From Procambarus clarkii (lineage: Eukaryota; Arthropoda; Malacostraca; Decapoda; Cambaridae): a DNA stretch of 64,000 nucleotides. Location of the stretch: positions 30,922,997 to 30,986,996 of the forward strand of contig NC_091215.1 in assembly GCF_040958095.1 (NCBI RefSeq), written 5' to 3'. Below the pieces are notes generated by a model. The model was given only the letters and a program-made list of their open reading frames with translations, did no database searches and was not told the DNA's origin. Shown here piece by piece: positions 42,412 through 55,091 of this stretch. Both the position numbers and the translations under genes were made by a program. Positions within the stretch are counted from its first letter, which is position 1, and every line of letters begins with the position of its first letter.

Positions 42412-42890
42412 GCCACCACATCACCCACCACCCTGCTCTCATCCACGGCTCCACCACCCTGCGCTCATCCACGGCTCCACCACATCACCCACCACCCTGC
42501 GCTCATCCACGGCTCCACCACATCACCCACCACCCTGCTCTCATCCACGGCTCCACCACCCTGCGCTCATCCACGGCTCCACCACATCACCCACCACCCT
42601 GCTCTCATCCACGGCTCCACCACCCTGCGCTCATCCACGGCTCCACCACATCACCCACCACCCTGCTCTCATCCACGGCTCCACCACCCTGCGCTCATCC
42701 ACGGCTCCATCACATCATTCACCACCCTGCGCTCATCCACGGCTCCACCACATCACCCACCACCCTGCGCTCATCCACGGCTCCACCACATCACCCAACA
42801 CCCTCCTCTCATCCACGGCTCCACCACATCACCCAACACCCTCCTCTCATCCACGGCTCCACCACATCACCCAGCATTCCCTCACCACTT
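42412..42890. repeat. Mixed 26/38-bp minisatellite (CTCATCCACGGCTCCACCAC)
   Basis: Two unit lengths alternate: a 26-bp unit (CCACCCTGCGCTCATCCACG) and a 38-bp unit that adds ATCACCCACCAC. They follow a higher-order short/long pattern in the first half; the last copies use CAACACCCTCCTCTCATCC. Confidence 0.95.
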
Positions 42891-42992
42891 CTCCAATTTA
42901 ATCCACATCAAAAACTCGTTCGTTTCGGCCTCATCTTTGAGAGTCCATCAATAGCTTATCAAAACACGAAGAATTTCCATTAAGATGGCATT

Positions 42993-43175
42993 ACCACTCT
43001 CCCCCACCCTCCCCATCTCCCCCACCCTCCCCATCTCCCCACCCTCCCCATCTCCCCCACCCTCCCCATCTCCCCCACCCTCCCCATCTCCCCACCCTCC
43101 CCATCTCCCCACCCTCCCCATCTCCCCACCCTTCCCGTCTTATCCTTCCCGTCTTATCCTTCCCGTCTTATCCTC
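42993..43175. repeat. 16-17 bp pyrimidine minisatellite (CCACCCTCCCCATCTCC)
   Basis: About nine copies, then three of CTTATCCTTCCCGT. Strongly C/T on plus. Confidence 0.9.
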
Positions 43176-43538
43176 CCCGTTTCTCCTTGGCATTCCTCCT
43201 TGAACCATCCTCTCATAGCTTTCCATGAGAAATCCTTCATTCTCCCGAACATTACACAACATAAAGGCGCCTGGTATTGAAATATTCTGAATTTTGTCAG
43301 TATTTTCTTAATAATGAAACGCTAATTGAATACTGGAGCTGTACCAAGATTATTGTTACAGTGCAACAATTATGTAATTGGTGTGTGATGTAATTGTAAT
43401 GTATACTTGTCACAGAACCTTGATTACCTGCTGTAGCTAAGTGTTCAATAACACTGCATTTCCTGTAGCAGCTCTCTAGTCCGGTCTCTGCAGTTGACAC
43501 ATTTTCAGCAAGGACTTGAGCAGTTGGCTGACTCCGCC
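43176..43538. other. Spacer, no gene
   Basis: AT-rich DNA without recognised repeats. Confidence 0.5.
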
Positions 43539-43672
43539 CCTTCCTTGCTGGACGGTAGAAAGACGGTCTCGCTTCATGCAGGTCGGCGTTCAATCCCTGA
43601 CCGTCCAAGTGGTTGGGCACTATTCCTTCCCCGTGTCCCGTCCCAAATCCTTATCCCGACCCCTTCCAAATG
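43539..43672 (+). mobile_element. tRNA-derived SINE, family 2 (copy 2)
   Basis: GACGGTCTCGCTTCATGCAG, GTCGGCGTTCAATCCCTGAC and CAAGTGGTTGGGCAC match 4798-4920, then CGTCCCAAATCCTTATCCCG. The B box GTTCAATCC is intact. Confidence 0.7.
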
Positions 43673-44445
43673 AGTGAGTGAGACGTGAGCCGGTTGCATG
43701 AGTCGTCAGGAGAACTCTAGGACACTTGACCAGGTCTTCCGGAGTGTCAACATTCTTTCCTCGTGAAAGAAATCATTTTGAAAGTATAAGGTGAGCAGGA
43801 TAGATGTAATTGTTAATGTAATAATCTCCGTTGAGGTCTGATAAAGACCTTTTGTGCCTTCTTTAATCCTTTTTGCGCAACCGCTCACTGGATGAGCATG
43901 GGGTGCATCCTGTGCATGAGTATGGGGCTCGCTTGTTAAGAAAAAAAAGGTTTAAAAGCTCTGCGTATTTACTTTCTCACTTTTAGTAAAACGGTTCGAG
44001 TATAATTGCAACTTTTTATCATCCACTGCACCGCCGCTTCTGAAAAATATACGCGAGTGAACTAACACTTGAGTTTCATCGTTTAATGAAGCTAGGCTGA
44101 ACGCGACTGTGAATCTAGAGTGAACATGAGCGATTGTCTGGGAAGATCACCGTGTCTGCACCTTTCCCGAAGCCCTTTGTTGTCCTCCACTGGAAACGCT
44201 TTGTGCCCGTCCCTCGAGGATCAGATTCTCTGCTCCGTAACCTGTTGTTTAAGGCTCCATTAAGCTAATTACCTGCTTGATATGTAAATGACGCCACCCG
44301 AAAGCTAATCAAATACAAATTACAACATAAGAGAGCTTTATTGTTATTTGCATGATGCTGACCGTGTTTTGAAGGCAATTTTGGTTTGTGCACACCTATA
44401 GCTCGCCCCATTTTCTACCCGAAACGCTGTGCGTGTACAAGAATG
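43673..44445. other. Non-coding DNA, no gene seen
   Basis: AT-rich. 44417-44436 repeats a phrase of the family 4 SINE tail. Confidence 0.45.
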
Positions 44446-44530
44446 TATGTTGTTGTTGTTGTAGATTCAGCTACTCGGAAGAAGTTCCAAGTAGCACGGG
44501 CTATGGTGAGCCCGTAACGTACCTGGCACA
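44446..44530 (+). repeat. Dispersed hairpin-containing repeat (copy 2)
   Basis: TTGTTGTTGTTGTAGATTC, a degraded hairpin (TACTCGGAAG...CCAAGTA), GTAGCACGGGCTATGGTGAG, CCCGTAA: same order as 6578-6700. Confidence 0.6.
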
Positions 44531-45114
44531 GGAGCAGTGCGGTACAAGAGTATAAGGACACCAGTGTTATGTACTCTCACAACCCTATGCACCATTTTGT
44601 ATAGAAATAAAAACACAAATAAATGAACGCGTGACCCCCCACCACCCCCACCAAGGGGGCCCCATGCCACTCTTCCTGTCCCCCCTCCCCCCCCTAGCCT
44701 CGCTCACCGTGACAGTGATATACAGGAGCCGGAAACAGGTAAGCCCCCCCCCCCCTCGGATGTTAACAGACAGGTAGCCTTGATGCTCTCTGCTACCATT
44801 ACCCGCCATGAATAATATAAACGACACGCCTTACCCAAGAAAACTGAGCAGGGATAAAGGCAACGAAATTTTTTTATAGTTCAAATGTACAGCAACATTG
44901 ATTTACTCCATTTTTTGTTTTTGTTTTGATTAAATTTATGAGAATTAGTGGTATTTAGAGTTGAACGTTCTTGATGAAACAACTTTGGTTGCATCGGCCA
45001 GCCCTTGTTCTCCCCATCATTCTCCATTCCACTGTCCCCTCGTCCCCATCATCATCAACTCCCCCTGTCTTCTCATCCTCCCCACCATTACCCCCTCCCC
45101 TGTCCCCATTGTCG
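44531..45114. other. Spacer with C/G runs
   Basis: C-rich patches at 44634-44690 and 44743-44755. No gene. Confidence 0.5.
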
Positions 45115-45268
45115 TCCCCACCATCTCCCACTCCCATCCCCTCGTCCTCCCCACCATCTCCCACTCCCATCCCCTCGTCCTCCCCACCATCTCCCACTCC
45201 CATCCCCTCGTCCTCCCCACCATCTCCCACTCCCATCCCCTCGTCCTCCCCACCATCTCCCACTCCTT
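45115..45268. repeat. 33-bp minisatellite (CTCGTCCTCCCCACCATCTC)
   Basis: Four near-identical 33-bp copies plus partial ends. As the unit is a multiple of 3, ORFs cross it on both strands; they are artefacts. Confidence 0.93.
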
Positions 45269-45399
45269 CGTCTGATACATTCCCAAATGATCTGATGTTC
45301 CCATCAGAAAATTGGGAACATCAAATGTGATTTGATGTTCCTATCACTGAAATATAAGAAAAAGTTAAAAAACTAAATGAAAAAATAACAAAATTAAAT

Positions 45400-46370
45400 A
45401 TACTCATGAAATGTATGGTAAACAATGCAGCTCAATTCCAATGCAATGTCACACAAAATAATTAAATCAAAATGAAAATAAATTGAAATCTATGAAAATA
45501 AATCGAAACCTATGAAAATTCAATTTATCAATGAAATCGGAAACATTGAAATGGAATCCTAACATATTTAGTATAGCGTGTGTTGCTCTTACGTGCAACA
45601 GATGGCGCTATTTTTTTTTAAACCGCATGTTTTTACCAGTCACAGGTGTAGCATCTATTCTTATGCTCACGAAATCAACGGTATGGTAAACAACACAGCT
45701 CAATTCCAACACAATGTCATACAAAATAATTAAGTTAAAATGAAAATAAATCAAAATCTATGAAAATTTAATTTATCAATGCAATCGGATACATTGAAAT
45801 GAAATTGTAACATATTTAGTATAGCGTGTTGTTGCTATGCAACAAATGGTGCTGTTTTTTTTTACGTGTTTTTACCTGTCACAGGTGTGGCATCTATATA
45901 GTAAGTATATAAAAACACGTGCGTATTCAAATGGAAAGTTGTGTCAAAATTTCAAAGCAATCGGTGAAGAACTTTCGGAGATTACAGCGTGTGTTGCTCT
46001 TACATCCAACAACTTTTGCTGTTTAAAAAAAAAAAAAAAAGTTTTTTCCTGTCACAGGTGAGGCATGCGTATAGTAGGTATATAAAAACACGCGCCTATT
46101 CAAGTGCAGCGTTGTGTCAAAATTTCAGCGCAATCGGTAAAGAGGTTTCGAAGATGCCCCTCGCATGAAAAACACATGAATAACACCGTTTTTTTTTTTA
46201 AAGCAAGTTTATCCCCGTCACAGACATGACATCTATATAATATGTATATAAAAACCCGCTCGGATGCGAATGGAACGTTGTGTGAAAATTTCAAAGCAAT
46301 CGGCGAAGAACTTTCGGACATTAGCGATTTTGAACAAACGAACATTTTTATTTTTATTTATATAGATAGC
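45400..46370. repeat. Diverged long tandem repeat (four to five units)
   Basis: Recurring blocks in the same order: TAACATATTTAGTATAGCGT, TTGCTCTTACGTGCAACA, T run, TTTTTACC.GTCACAGGTG, a TATAAAAACACG block, then TCAAAATTTCA.AGCAATCGG. Units start near 45416, 45680, 45880, 46040 and 46190 and have diverged by about 10-30% by eye. The last unit ends TTTTTATTTATATAGATAG. Probably a transposable-element-derived tandem array; family unknown to me. Confidence 0.7.
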
Positions 46371-46400
46371 TGAGTGGTGGCTGGGATATAACCTTCTACA

Positions 46401-46542
46401 GTTGACCAGACCACACACTAGAAGGTGAAGGGACGACGACGTTTCGGTCCGTCCTGGACCATTCTCAAGTCGATTTGAGAATGGTCCAGAACGGACCGAA
46501 ATGTCGTCGTCCCTTCAACTTCTAGTGTGTGGTCTGGTCAAC
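46401..46542. repeat. Palindromic dispersed element, 68-bp arms
   Basis: Arms 46401-46468 and 46475-46542 with a 6-base loop, imperfect at only a few positions (for example GTTTCGG against CCGAAAT). One arm sequence occurs alone at 61522-61595 and a diverged version near 57275-57335, so the palindrome is two head-to-head copies of a dispersed unit. Confidence 0.9.
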
Positions 46543-47370
46543 ATACTTCAGCCACGTTATTGTGACTCATCGCCTGCACCTTCTACAGTCTACGTATTCC
46601 TTCTCTGGCCAGTTAATCTGCTCACTGATTCACCTAGATCTCTGCGCTACTACCCAGTGGGAACAAATGTAAAACAATAACATTAATTCGACGTTACTAA
46701 CCATAACGTTATCAACGTTAATTAAACATTACTCTTGGTTATTGTGGCCACCGGGTAGTTATAAGTTATATATTCTATGTAACCGGAGGCTCTAGAGGGG
46801 TATTAGCGCTCTGGTGATTAGGTGTGCATTCTCTGATAACTTAGGGCTTGTCACCGTTAAAATACCTGTTTTAGCATCATTGTTATTCATTACATTGTTG
46901 TCTTGATTGTCGTCTATTAAGGAGTTTGGTGCGAGTCATTGAGACGAGAGATTAGTCTTTGAGGTGTTGTACATGATGCCTCGACTCAGGTTGGTCCAGG
47001 ATAAGCCTCCAGCCTCACATTACTGAGTGGCTTCGTGGTTGGTGACTTGTAGTCTGATGGGGTTCAATCAGGATTCTCTTTTTTTTGCGAGATATTGTAT
47101 TCCCGATGGTGTTTCAGGCTGTTGGGGAGGTTTGGGTACCCCCCCCCCCTCGGAGAGTCTCTTTCTTATGTTTAAGCTGCATCCGGTTTCAGCTTTGAAG
47201 ATTGTGCCTGCTAGGTATGCTGTTGGTGTTAGCTTGGTTCTAGTAGAAAGCGGTTTGTGGTGTGTTTACAGCCACACACCGTATGTTTTCCTTTATTTAA
47301 GGTTTGTCCATGTGATGATCTTAATGGGTTTTATAGTTTGACTGTTTAAGTTAGTAGGGCCATCTGTTTT

Positions 47371-47377
<7 letters not shown>
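46543..47377. other. Non-coding DNA, no gene seen
   Basis: 46680-46730 holds repeated AACGTTA phrases. Small ORFs lack motifs. A C run lies at 47141-47149. Confidence 0.5.

Positions 47378-47467
<90 letters not shown>
47378..47467. repeat. (TG)n microsatellite
   Basis: About 45 uninterrupted TG units, immediately followed by a LINE family A 3' end. Confidence 0.95.
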
Positions 47468-47468
<1 letters not shown>

Positions 47469-47775
47469 CTCACCTAGTTGTACTCACCTAGTTGTGCCTG
47501 CGGGGGGGGGGGGGGAGTTCAGATTTAGCTCTTTGGTCCCGCCTCTCAACTGTCAATCAACTGGTGTACAGGTTCCTGAGCCTACTGGGCTCTATGATAT
47601 CTACATTTGAAACTGTGTATGGAGTCAGCCTCCACCACATCACTGCCGAATGCATTCCATCTGTTAACTACTCTGACACTGAAATAATTCTTTCTTTCTA
47701 ATGTCTCTGTGGCTCATTTGGGTACCAGGTTTCCACGTGTGTCCCCTTGTTCGTGTTCCACCCATGCTAAATAGC
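47468..47775 (-). mobile_element. LINE family A 3' end (about 300 bp copy)
   Basis: Minus strand from 47775: coding-like sequence, VVEADSIHSFKC-type C-terminus, stop, 3' UTR, CTAGGTGAGAACA and then (CA)n at 47467-47378. One of the longest copies here. A G12 run (about 47503-47514) interrupts the UTR. Confidence 0.8.
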
Positions 47776-48185
47776 TTGTGTTTGTGTGTGTGTGACTTCG
47801 GCAGACTTCGGCGCAACAAGAATTGTAAACTCAAGTCCTTAATTTAAACTACATCTTCCTTTTTGTGCTTGATGTGCCATCTCCCCCCCCCCCCCCCCCC
47901 GTCCTCCACCTCACAACACACCGTATACCTGGTCACGTGTTTGTGTTGTGGCGGGTTTTGTGTGCTATCATTGTTGGTAAAGTATACTTATGTCTCTTAT
48001 GTCATTCAACAACAGTGAAGCTGTGGCGGTCCGGTTCTTGCTTGTCCTGTATTTAGTGAATCCTTATGAAATATATACAACTCTTTATTTACCCTTCACT
48101 TACCTCTTGTAAATCCTTCCCTCTTGTTCCTGTCACACGTCCAGCCTCTCTCAACGTCACGTAGCGACGCCTCGCTCAACAATCT
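47776..48185. other. Spacer with C20-like run
   Basis: C run at 47883-47900. No gene. Confidence 0.5.
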
Positions 48186-48186
48186 C

Positions 48187-49027
<841 letters not shown>

Positions 49028-49284
49028 CCGCCTGACGGCTGGATGGACAGCGCTTCGGATTCGTAGTCCTGAGGTTCCGGGTTCGACCCCCGGTGGAGGC
49101 GGAGACAAATGGGCAAATGTTTCTTTCACCCTGATGCCGCTGTTACCTAGCAGTAAATATGTACCTGGGAGTTAGACAGCTGCTACTGGCTGCTTCCTGG
49201 GGGGGTGTAACAAAAAGGAGGCCTGGTCGAGGACCGGGCCGAGGGGACGCTAAGCCCCGAAATCATCTCAAGATAACCTCAAGA
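49028..49284 (+). mobile_element. tRNA-derived SINE, family 1 type-A tail
   Basis: The head CCGCCTGACGGCTGGATGGA, with B box CCGGGTTCGACCCCCGG and anticodon-like loop TTCGTAG, differs from the other family 1 heads. The body (CCGCTGTTACCTAGCAGTAA, GTACCTGGGAGTTAGACAGC) and type-A tail (GGCCTGGTCGAGGACCGGGC, AATCATCTCAAGATAACCTC) are shared. Confidence 0.85.
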
Positions 49285-49496
49285 AGATGCTGATTGTCGT
49301 CTTCACCTCATGGCTATGTGGACCGGTAAGATGCCTCCTCTCGGCACAAGGTCATGCAGTTGTTCGGCGAGTAGCAGTTTATGTGTTTTTGGTCTTACAT
49401 TTACTGGACCACTCAGGTTGTTGTGACTTGTGCAAGGTAAATGCAAGTCTCAGGAGGAGGACGCTGGGAAGGATTGCGTCAGTCCCAAAGGACGCA
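49285..49496. other. Spacer before minisatellite
   Basis: No gene; the first diverged units of the following array appear from about 49445. Confidence 0.5.
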
Positions 49497-50095
49497 GGCA
49501 AGAGTTGAGTCACAAACCTAGGAGTACGCAGGCAATTGTTGCATCACAGTCCCAGGAGTACGCAGGCAATTGTTGCATCACAGTCCCAGGAGTACGCAGG
49601 CAATGGTTGCGTCACAGTCCCAGGAGGACGCAGGGAAGAGTTGCGTCATAGTCCCAGGAGGACGCAGGGAAGAGTTGCGTCATAGTCCCAGGAGGACGCA
49701 GGCAAGAGTTGCGTCACAGTCCCAGGAGGACGCAGGCAAGGGTTGCGTCACAGTCCCAGGAGGACGCAGGCAAGAGTTGCGTCACAGTCCCAGGAGGACG
49801 CAGGCAAGGGTTGCGTCACAGTCCCAGGAGGACGCAGGCAAGAGTTGCGTCGCAGTCCCAGGAGGACGCAGGCAAGGGTTGCGTCACAGTCCCAGGAGGA
49901 CGCAGGCAAGAGTTGCGTCACAGTCCCAGGAGGACGCAGGCAAGGGTTGCGTCACAGTCCCAGGAGGACGCAGGCAAGAGTTGCGTCACAGTCCCAAGAG
50001 GACGCAGGCTAGGACTGAGTCACAGTCCCAGGAGGACGCAGGCAAGAGTTGCGTCATAGTCCCAGGAGGACGCAGGCTGGGACTGAGTCACGTGT
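49497..50095. repeat. 34-bp minisatellite (GTTGCGTCACAGTCCCAGGA)
   Basis: About 18 copies of a 34-bp unit. GCAAGAG and GCAAGGG variants strictly alternate over 49700-49980, a two-unit (68-bp) higher-order repeat. Three plus frames are open; all are artefacts. Confidence 0.96.
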
Positions 50096-50555
50096 ATTCC
50101 TGAGCGGAGAGTTGCGTCAAGTTCAGCAAGACCTGGAGGGCAGCTAGTAGCCTTGACGCAAGGCGTCACCCGGTCCGTAGTCGAGTGGGCTTCGCTGCCA
50201 GAGTGCACCCAGAGTCTGTTATGAGCAGCACAGACGGGGGCTTCATTTGTGCCACTTTCTGAAATAATCTCGCGAGACTTTAGGAATGCTGCAGGAGCTC
50301 TTCACTCTACTGCTTTGTTTTTGGTCACTGCAGATCCATAAAGATTGTGCCACGATAGTGAGTCGTATTGGTTTGTCATCATCATCATCCTCATTATCGT
50401 AAACTCACTACCCACTTTCATCGGGTCGAGAGGCATTAACCGAGAATAAATAGGAGAGCAAACAGGAAATCCTGAAAGATGATACAAAATAAATCCCTCT
50501 TTGGTGATGTTCACACTAGAGAGTGAAGCGTGAGATAGAGCAAACAGCCACACCA
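50096..50555. other. Spacer, no gene
   Basis: Unique-looking DNA with a CATCATCATC run near 50378. Confidence 0.5.
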
Positions 50556-51700
50556 GCAGCCACACTCACCAGTCACACTCACAAGGCCACACTCACCAGC
50601 CACACCAGCAGTCACACTCACCAGTCACACTCACAAGGCCACGCTCACCAGCCACACTCACCAGCCACACTCACCAGCCACACTCACCAGTCACACTCAC
50701 AAGGCCACGCTCACCCAGCCACACTCACCAGTCACACTCACAAGGCCACACTCACCAGCCCACACTCACCCAGCCACACTCACCCAGCCACACTCACCCA
50801 GCCACACCAGCAGCCACACTCACCAGTCACACTCACAAGGCCACGCTCACCAGCCACACTCACCAGTCACACTCACAAGGCCACGCTCACCCAGCCACAC
50901 TCACCAGTCACACTCACAAGGTCACACTCACCAGCCCACACTCACCCAGCCACACTCACCCAGCCACACTCACCCAGCCACACTCACCCAGCCACACTCA
51001 CCCAGCCACACTCACCAGCCACACTCACCCAGCCACACTCACCCAGCCACACTCACCCAGCCACACTCACCCAGCCACACTCACCCAGCCACACTCACCC
51101 AGCCACACTCACAAAGCCACACTCACAAGGCCACACTCACAAGGCCACACTCACAAGGCCACACTCACCAAGCCACATTCACCCAGCCACACTCACCCAG
51201 CCACACTCACCCAGCCACACTCACCAGCCACACTCACCCAGCCACACTCACCCAGCCACACTCACCCAGCCACACTCACCCAGCCACACTCACAAGGCCA
51301 CACTCACAAGGCCACACTCACAAGGCCACACTCACAAGGCCACACTCACAAGGCCACACTCACAAGGCCACACTCACCAGCCACACTCACAAGGCCACAC
51401 TCACAAGGCCACACTCACCGGCCACACTCACAAGGCCACACTCACAAGGCCACACTCACCGGCCACACTCACAAGGCCACACTCACAAGGCCACACTCAC
51501 AAGGCCACACTCACAAGGCCACACTCACAAGGCCACACTCACCAGTCACACTCACAAGGCCACACTCACCAGTCACACTCACAAGGCCACACTCACAAGG
51601 CCACACTCACCAGTCACACTCACCAGTCACACTCACAAGGCCACACTCACCAGTCACACTCACCCAGCCACACTCACAAGGCCACACTCATCAGCCACAG
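50556..51700. repeat. 13-14 bp minisatellite, about 80 copies (CCACACTCACAAGG)
   Basis: Units of 13-14 bp of types CCACACTCACAAGG, CCACACTCACCCAG, CCACACTCACCAG and TCACACTCACCAG. Types cluster: CCCAG dominates 50940-51290 and AAGG dominates 51285-51540. The 395-codon ORF (SHTHKATLT) is an artefact. Confidence 0.96.
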
Positions 51701-51890
51701 CTTCATATAAGCATGAGCCATGTGCATTCTGTCAGTTTACATGAAAAAAAGTATATAAACCTTCACTTTTTTCAAACAAACTGATTCCATCCAACTTTAT
51801 TCCTTCTAATTGTCTTACGTTCCCCATATACCCCCCCCCCCCCGTGCCTCCGAACTCACTTCGCGCGTCTCTGCATGAACCCGTTCCTAA
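51701..51890. other. Spacer, no gene
   Basis: Contains a C14 run near 51831-51843. Confidence 0.5.
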
Positions 51891-51892
51891 CA

Positions 51893-52110
51893 GCTAATAG
51901 GTCGGGTTTTTTACGTTATCGTAACCAACGTTACAAACGCAGCCTCCGTAAGGAGAAGTAACAGCTCACAGATATCCAGGCTTTCTTTGCATCGGATTCG
52001 GTACGGGGAAATTGCTGGCGTTCGTACGTTTCTGGTTAGGCTAAAAGGTTGGGTTTTTGACGGTGTGGGAGATGAAGAGAACTAGCTGCTCTGTTTTCTC
52101 CTCTTCCTCG
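51893..52110 (+). repeat. Dispersed repeat D (copy 1)
   Basis: CTAATAGGTCG..TTTTTTACGTTAT, GTAACCAACGTTACAAACGC, CAGCTCACAGATAT, GTTCGTACGTTTCTGGTTAG and a GAAGAGAAC end match 60419-60690 (+) and, reversed, 56160-56325. Confidence 0.7.
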
Positions 52111-52157
52111 CTCGCGTCACACCGATGTCACCAGAGTACACACAGGGGGAGCTATCC

Positions 52158-52440
52158 ACCTCGTAGCCTGGTGGATAGCGCGCAGGACTCGTAATTCCGT
52201 GGCGCGGGTTCGATTCCCGCACGAGGCAGAAACAAATGGGCAAAGTTTCTTTCACCCCTGAATGCCCCTGTTACCTAGCAGTAAATAGGTACCTGGGAGT
52301 TAGTCAGCTGTCACGGGCTGCTTCCTGGGGGGTGTGTGTGGTGTGGAAAAAAAAAGTAGTTAGTAAACAGTTGATTGGCAGTTGAGAGGCGGGCCGAAAG
52401 AGGAAAGCTCAACCCCCGTAAACACAACTAGGTGAATACA
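52158..52440 (+). mobile_element. tRNA-Thr-like SINE, family 1 body with LINE-type tail (type B)
   Basis: Near-identical to 20745-21012: same head with anticodon-like CTCGTAA and B box GGGTTCGATTCCCGC, same body, then AAAAAAAAAGTAGTTAGTAA, ACAGTTGATTGGCAGTTGAG and CACAACTAGGTGAATACA. The tail equals a LINE family A 3' end carrying an internal deletion of roughly 95 bp. No CA tract follows this copy. Confidence 0.85.
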
Positions 52441-53589
<1,149 letters not shown>

Positions 53590-53671
53590 CACCAGTTGAT
53601 TGACGGTTGAGAGGCGGGACCAAAGAGCCGAAGCTCGACCCCCGCAAGTACAAGTTGGCGAGTTCAACTAG
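53590..53671 (+). mobile_element. LINE family A 3' UTR fragment
   Basis: CAGTTGATTGACGGTTGAGA, GGCGGGACCAAAGAGCCGAA and TCGACCCCCGCAAGTACAAG: only the last 80 bp of the LINE, diverged at the end. Confidence 0.75.
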
Positions 53672-54268
53672 TTGAGTATAGAGCCTTTAACCAATTCGTT
53701 CTGGTAAATTTTCTTACCTTATTAGTTTAAGCCATTTTATCAGCTTAACATGCACGAAATTACAGACTGCGGCTTTAATCTATTTCTAGCATTGATCTAT
53801 TTTTCCCCGTGGAGATGATTTATCACATTTTATTTTCAGCTCTCAGCATAAATTAATTTATTTTACATTTCCAGTTCTTTCATTAATTCCACCTATGAGA
53901 TTTTTACGAGTTAATTTACTTTCTTGTAGGTATTTAATGAGTGTAATGGCTCTCCCACCAGCCTCCTTGTTACACTCCCCAACACCTAGATAATGGACTC
54001 ATATTTTCTGAAGAATGTTGATTCAGTGTTCTTCCAAGCAGCCTATTCACTATTTGTTCATCTGATTAACAAGTCTCTACACGTCGTTTTACTTTCATTA
54101 TTCTATTATACATAAAAGTGTCACGTGATGCAAAAGACAGGCAGATATGCCCCTCGGTACTCTTCTATCACATACTCTGATATGTTTCTTCCTCCAAGTA
54201 TATCATTTAACCAGATGCTACATTTACTTATGTGTATAGATATGCCTACATGTAATAGTGAAACATAA
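53672..54268. other. AT-rich non-coding DNA
   Basis: No gene recognised. Confidence 0.5.
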
Positions 54269-54427
54269 TTTCTCTTTATTTCGCATATTTTTAAATCTAA
54301 AGACACTGACCCGGAAGACCCGGTGTCCACCTATCACATCATTAAAAAGACCAAGACCCACTTTGTCGTCAACGGAAAGGTTGATGATATTCTTGAGAGT
54401 AATAAGAATTTTGCACCAAGACTGTAA
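54269..54427 (+). pseudogene. Short coding-like segment with downstream AATAAA (unassigned)
   Basis: A 52-codon frame open from the stop at 54266 ends in TAA at 54425-54427. Its second half (DTDPEDPVSTYHIIKKTKTH, GKVDDILESN) has balanced, protein-like composition, unlike the other ORFs in the window. A pyrimidine-rich stretch and AG at 54301-54302 could be a splice acceptor. An AATAAA lies 250 bp downstream (about 54676), followed by TTTCAAT repeats. This could be the last exon of a gene or the 3' end of a LINE; the tail repeats favour a retroelement. Domain not recognised. Confidence 0.3.
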
Positions 54428-54589
54428 TTTTTTGTTGAATTATCTGCATGTCTCTTGCAAATTGTCTATACAGTATACCTCGGTCATAAAACTATTTGTG
54501 TGAACGTCTGATACCATACTACTTGTGAAGGAGGAAATGTATATGTTTATCTCTCAGAATGTTTGGTAATATGTTTATTGTTTGTGATG

Positions 54590-54709
54590 TGTGTTTATGT
54601 ATGTATTAACACGATGTACTGAACGGGGTGAGAATAGCTTGAGCTACCTCATCCCTTTGTGTGTATTTTACCTCAATAAACTTATTTCAATTTCAATTTC
54701 AATTTCACT
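54590..54709 (+). repeat. Retroelement-like 3' tail with (TTTCAA)n end
   Basis: GAACGGGGTGAGAATAGCTT, GAGCTACCTCATCCCTTTG, then CAATAAACTTATTTCAATTT with three TTTCAA units. I recall this as a common decapod repeat end, but only one copy is in the window, so this is an inference. Confidence 0.45.
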
Positions 54710-55091
54710 TTGTCGTTCAAAACAAAGTGCGATCATGGTGATTCTGTAACTCATACCATACCATAAAGTCACACCATTCTCGGTCTCTACTATACAACAA
54801 AATAATAATAATGTTTTATTCTTACTATAGCGTCATCACTCAGTTACTGCAATTACCACAGACCTTTATAATCTCTCAAACATGAAATGCACACACAGCC
54901 ATTTTTAATTTATCAACTAGGTCATTATTTGCCTTGTGGCAATATTCAGTCATTAAAAGCCCCACTCCTCTCATTCTGTTTCATCCCTGTGTTAACACTT
55001 CCTCATCATACTGTTCATTCTTACTCCCTCTAAGCTTGACTTTAAATCAGCTTAACTCTTCAAATCTTAGAAACTTAAACCACCTTCATCT
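54710..55091. other. AT-rich non-coding DNA
   Basis: No gene recognised. Confidence 0.5.

Noticed and set aside
50523..51710. 395-codon Ser/His/Thr-rich ORF
   Set aside because: Product of the 13-14 bp array; unit-length changes would shift a real frame.
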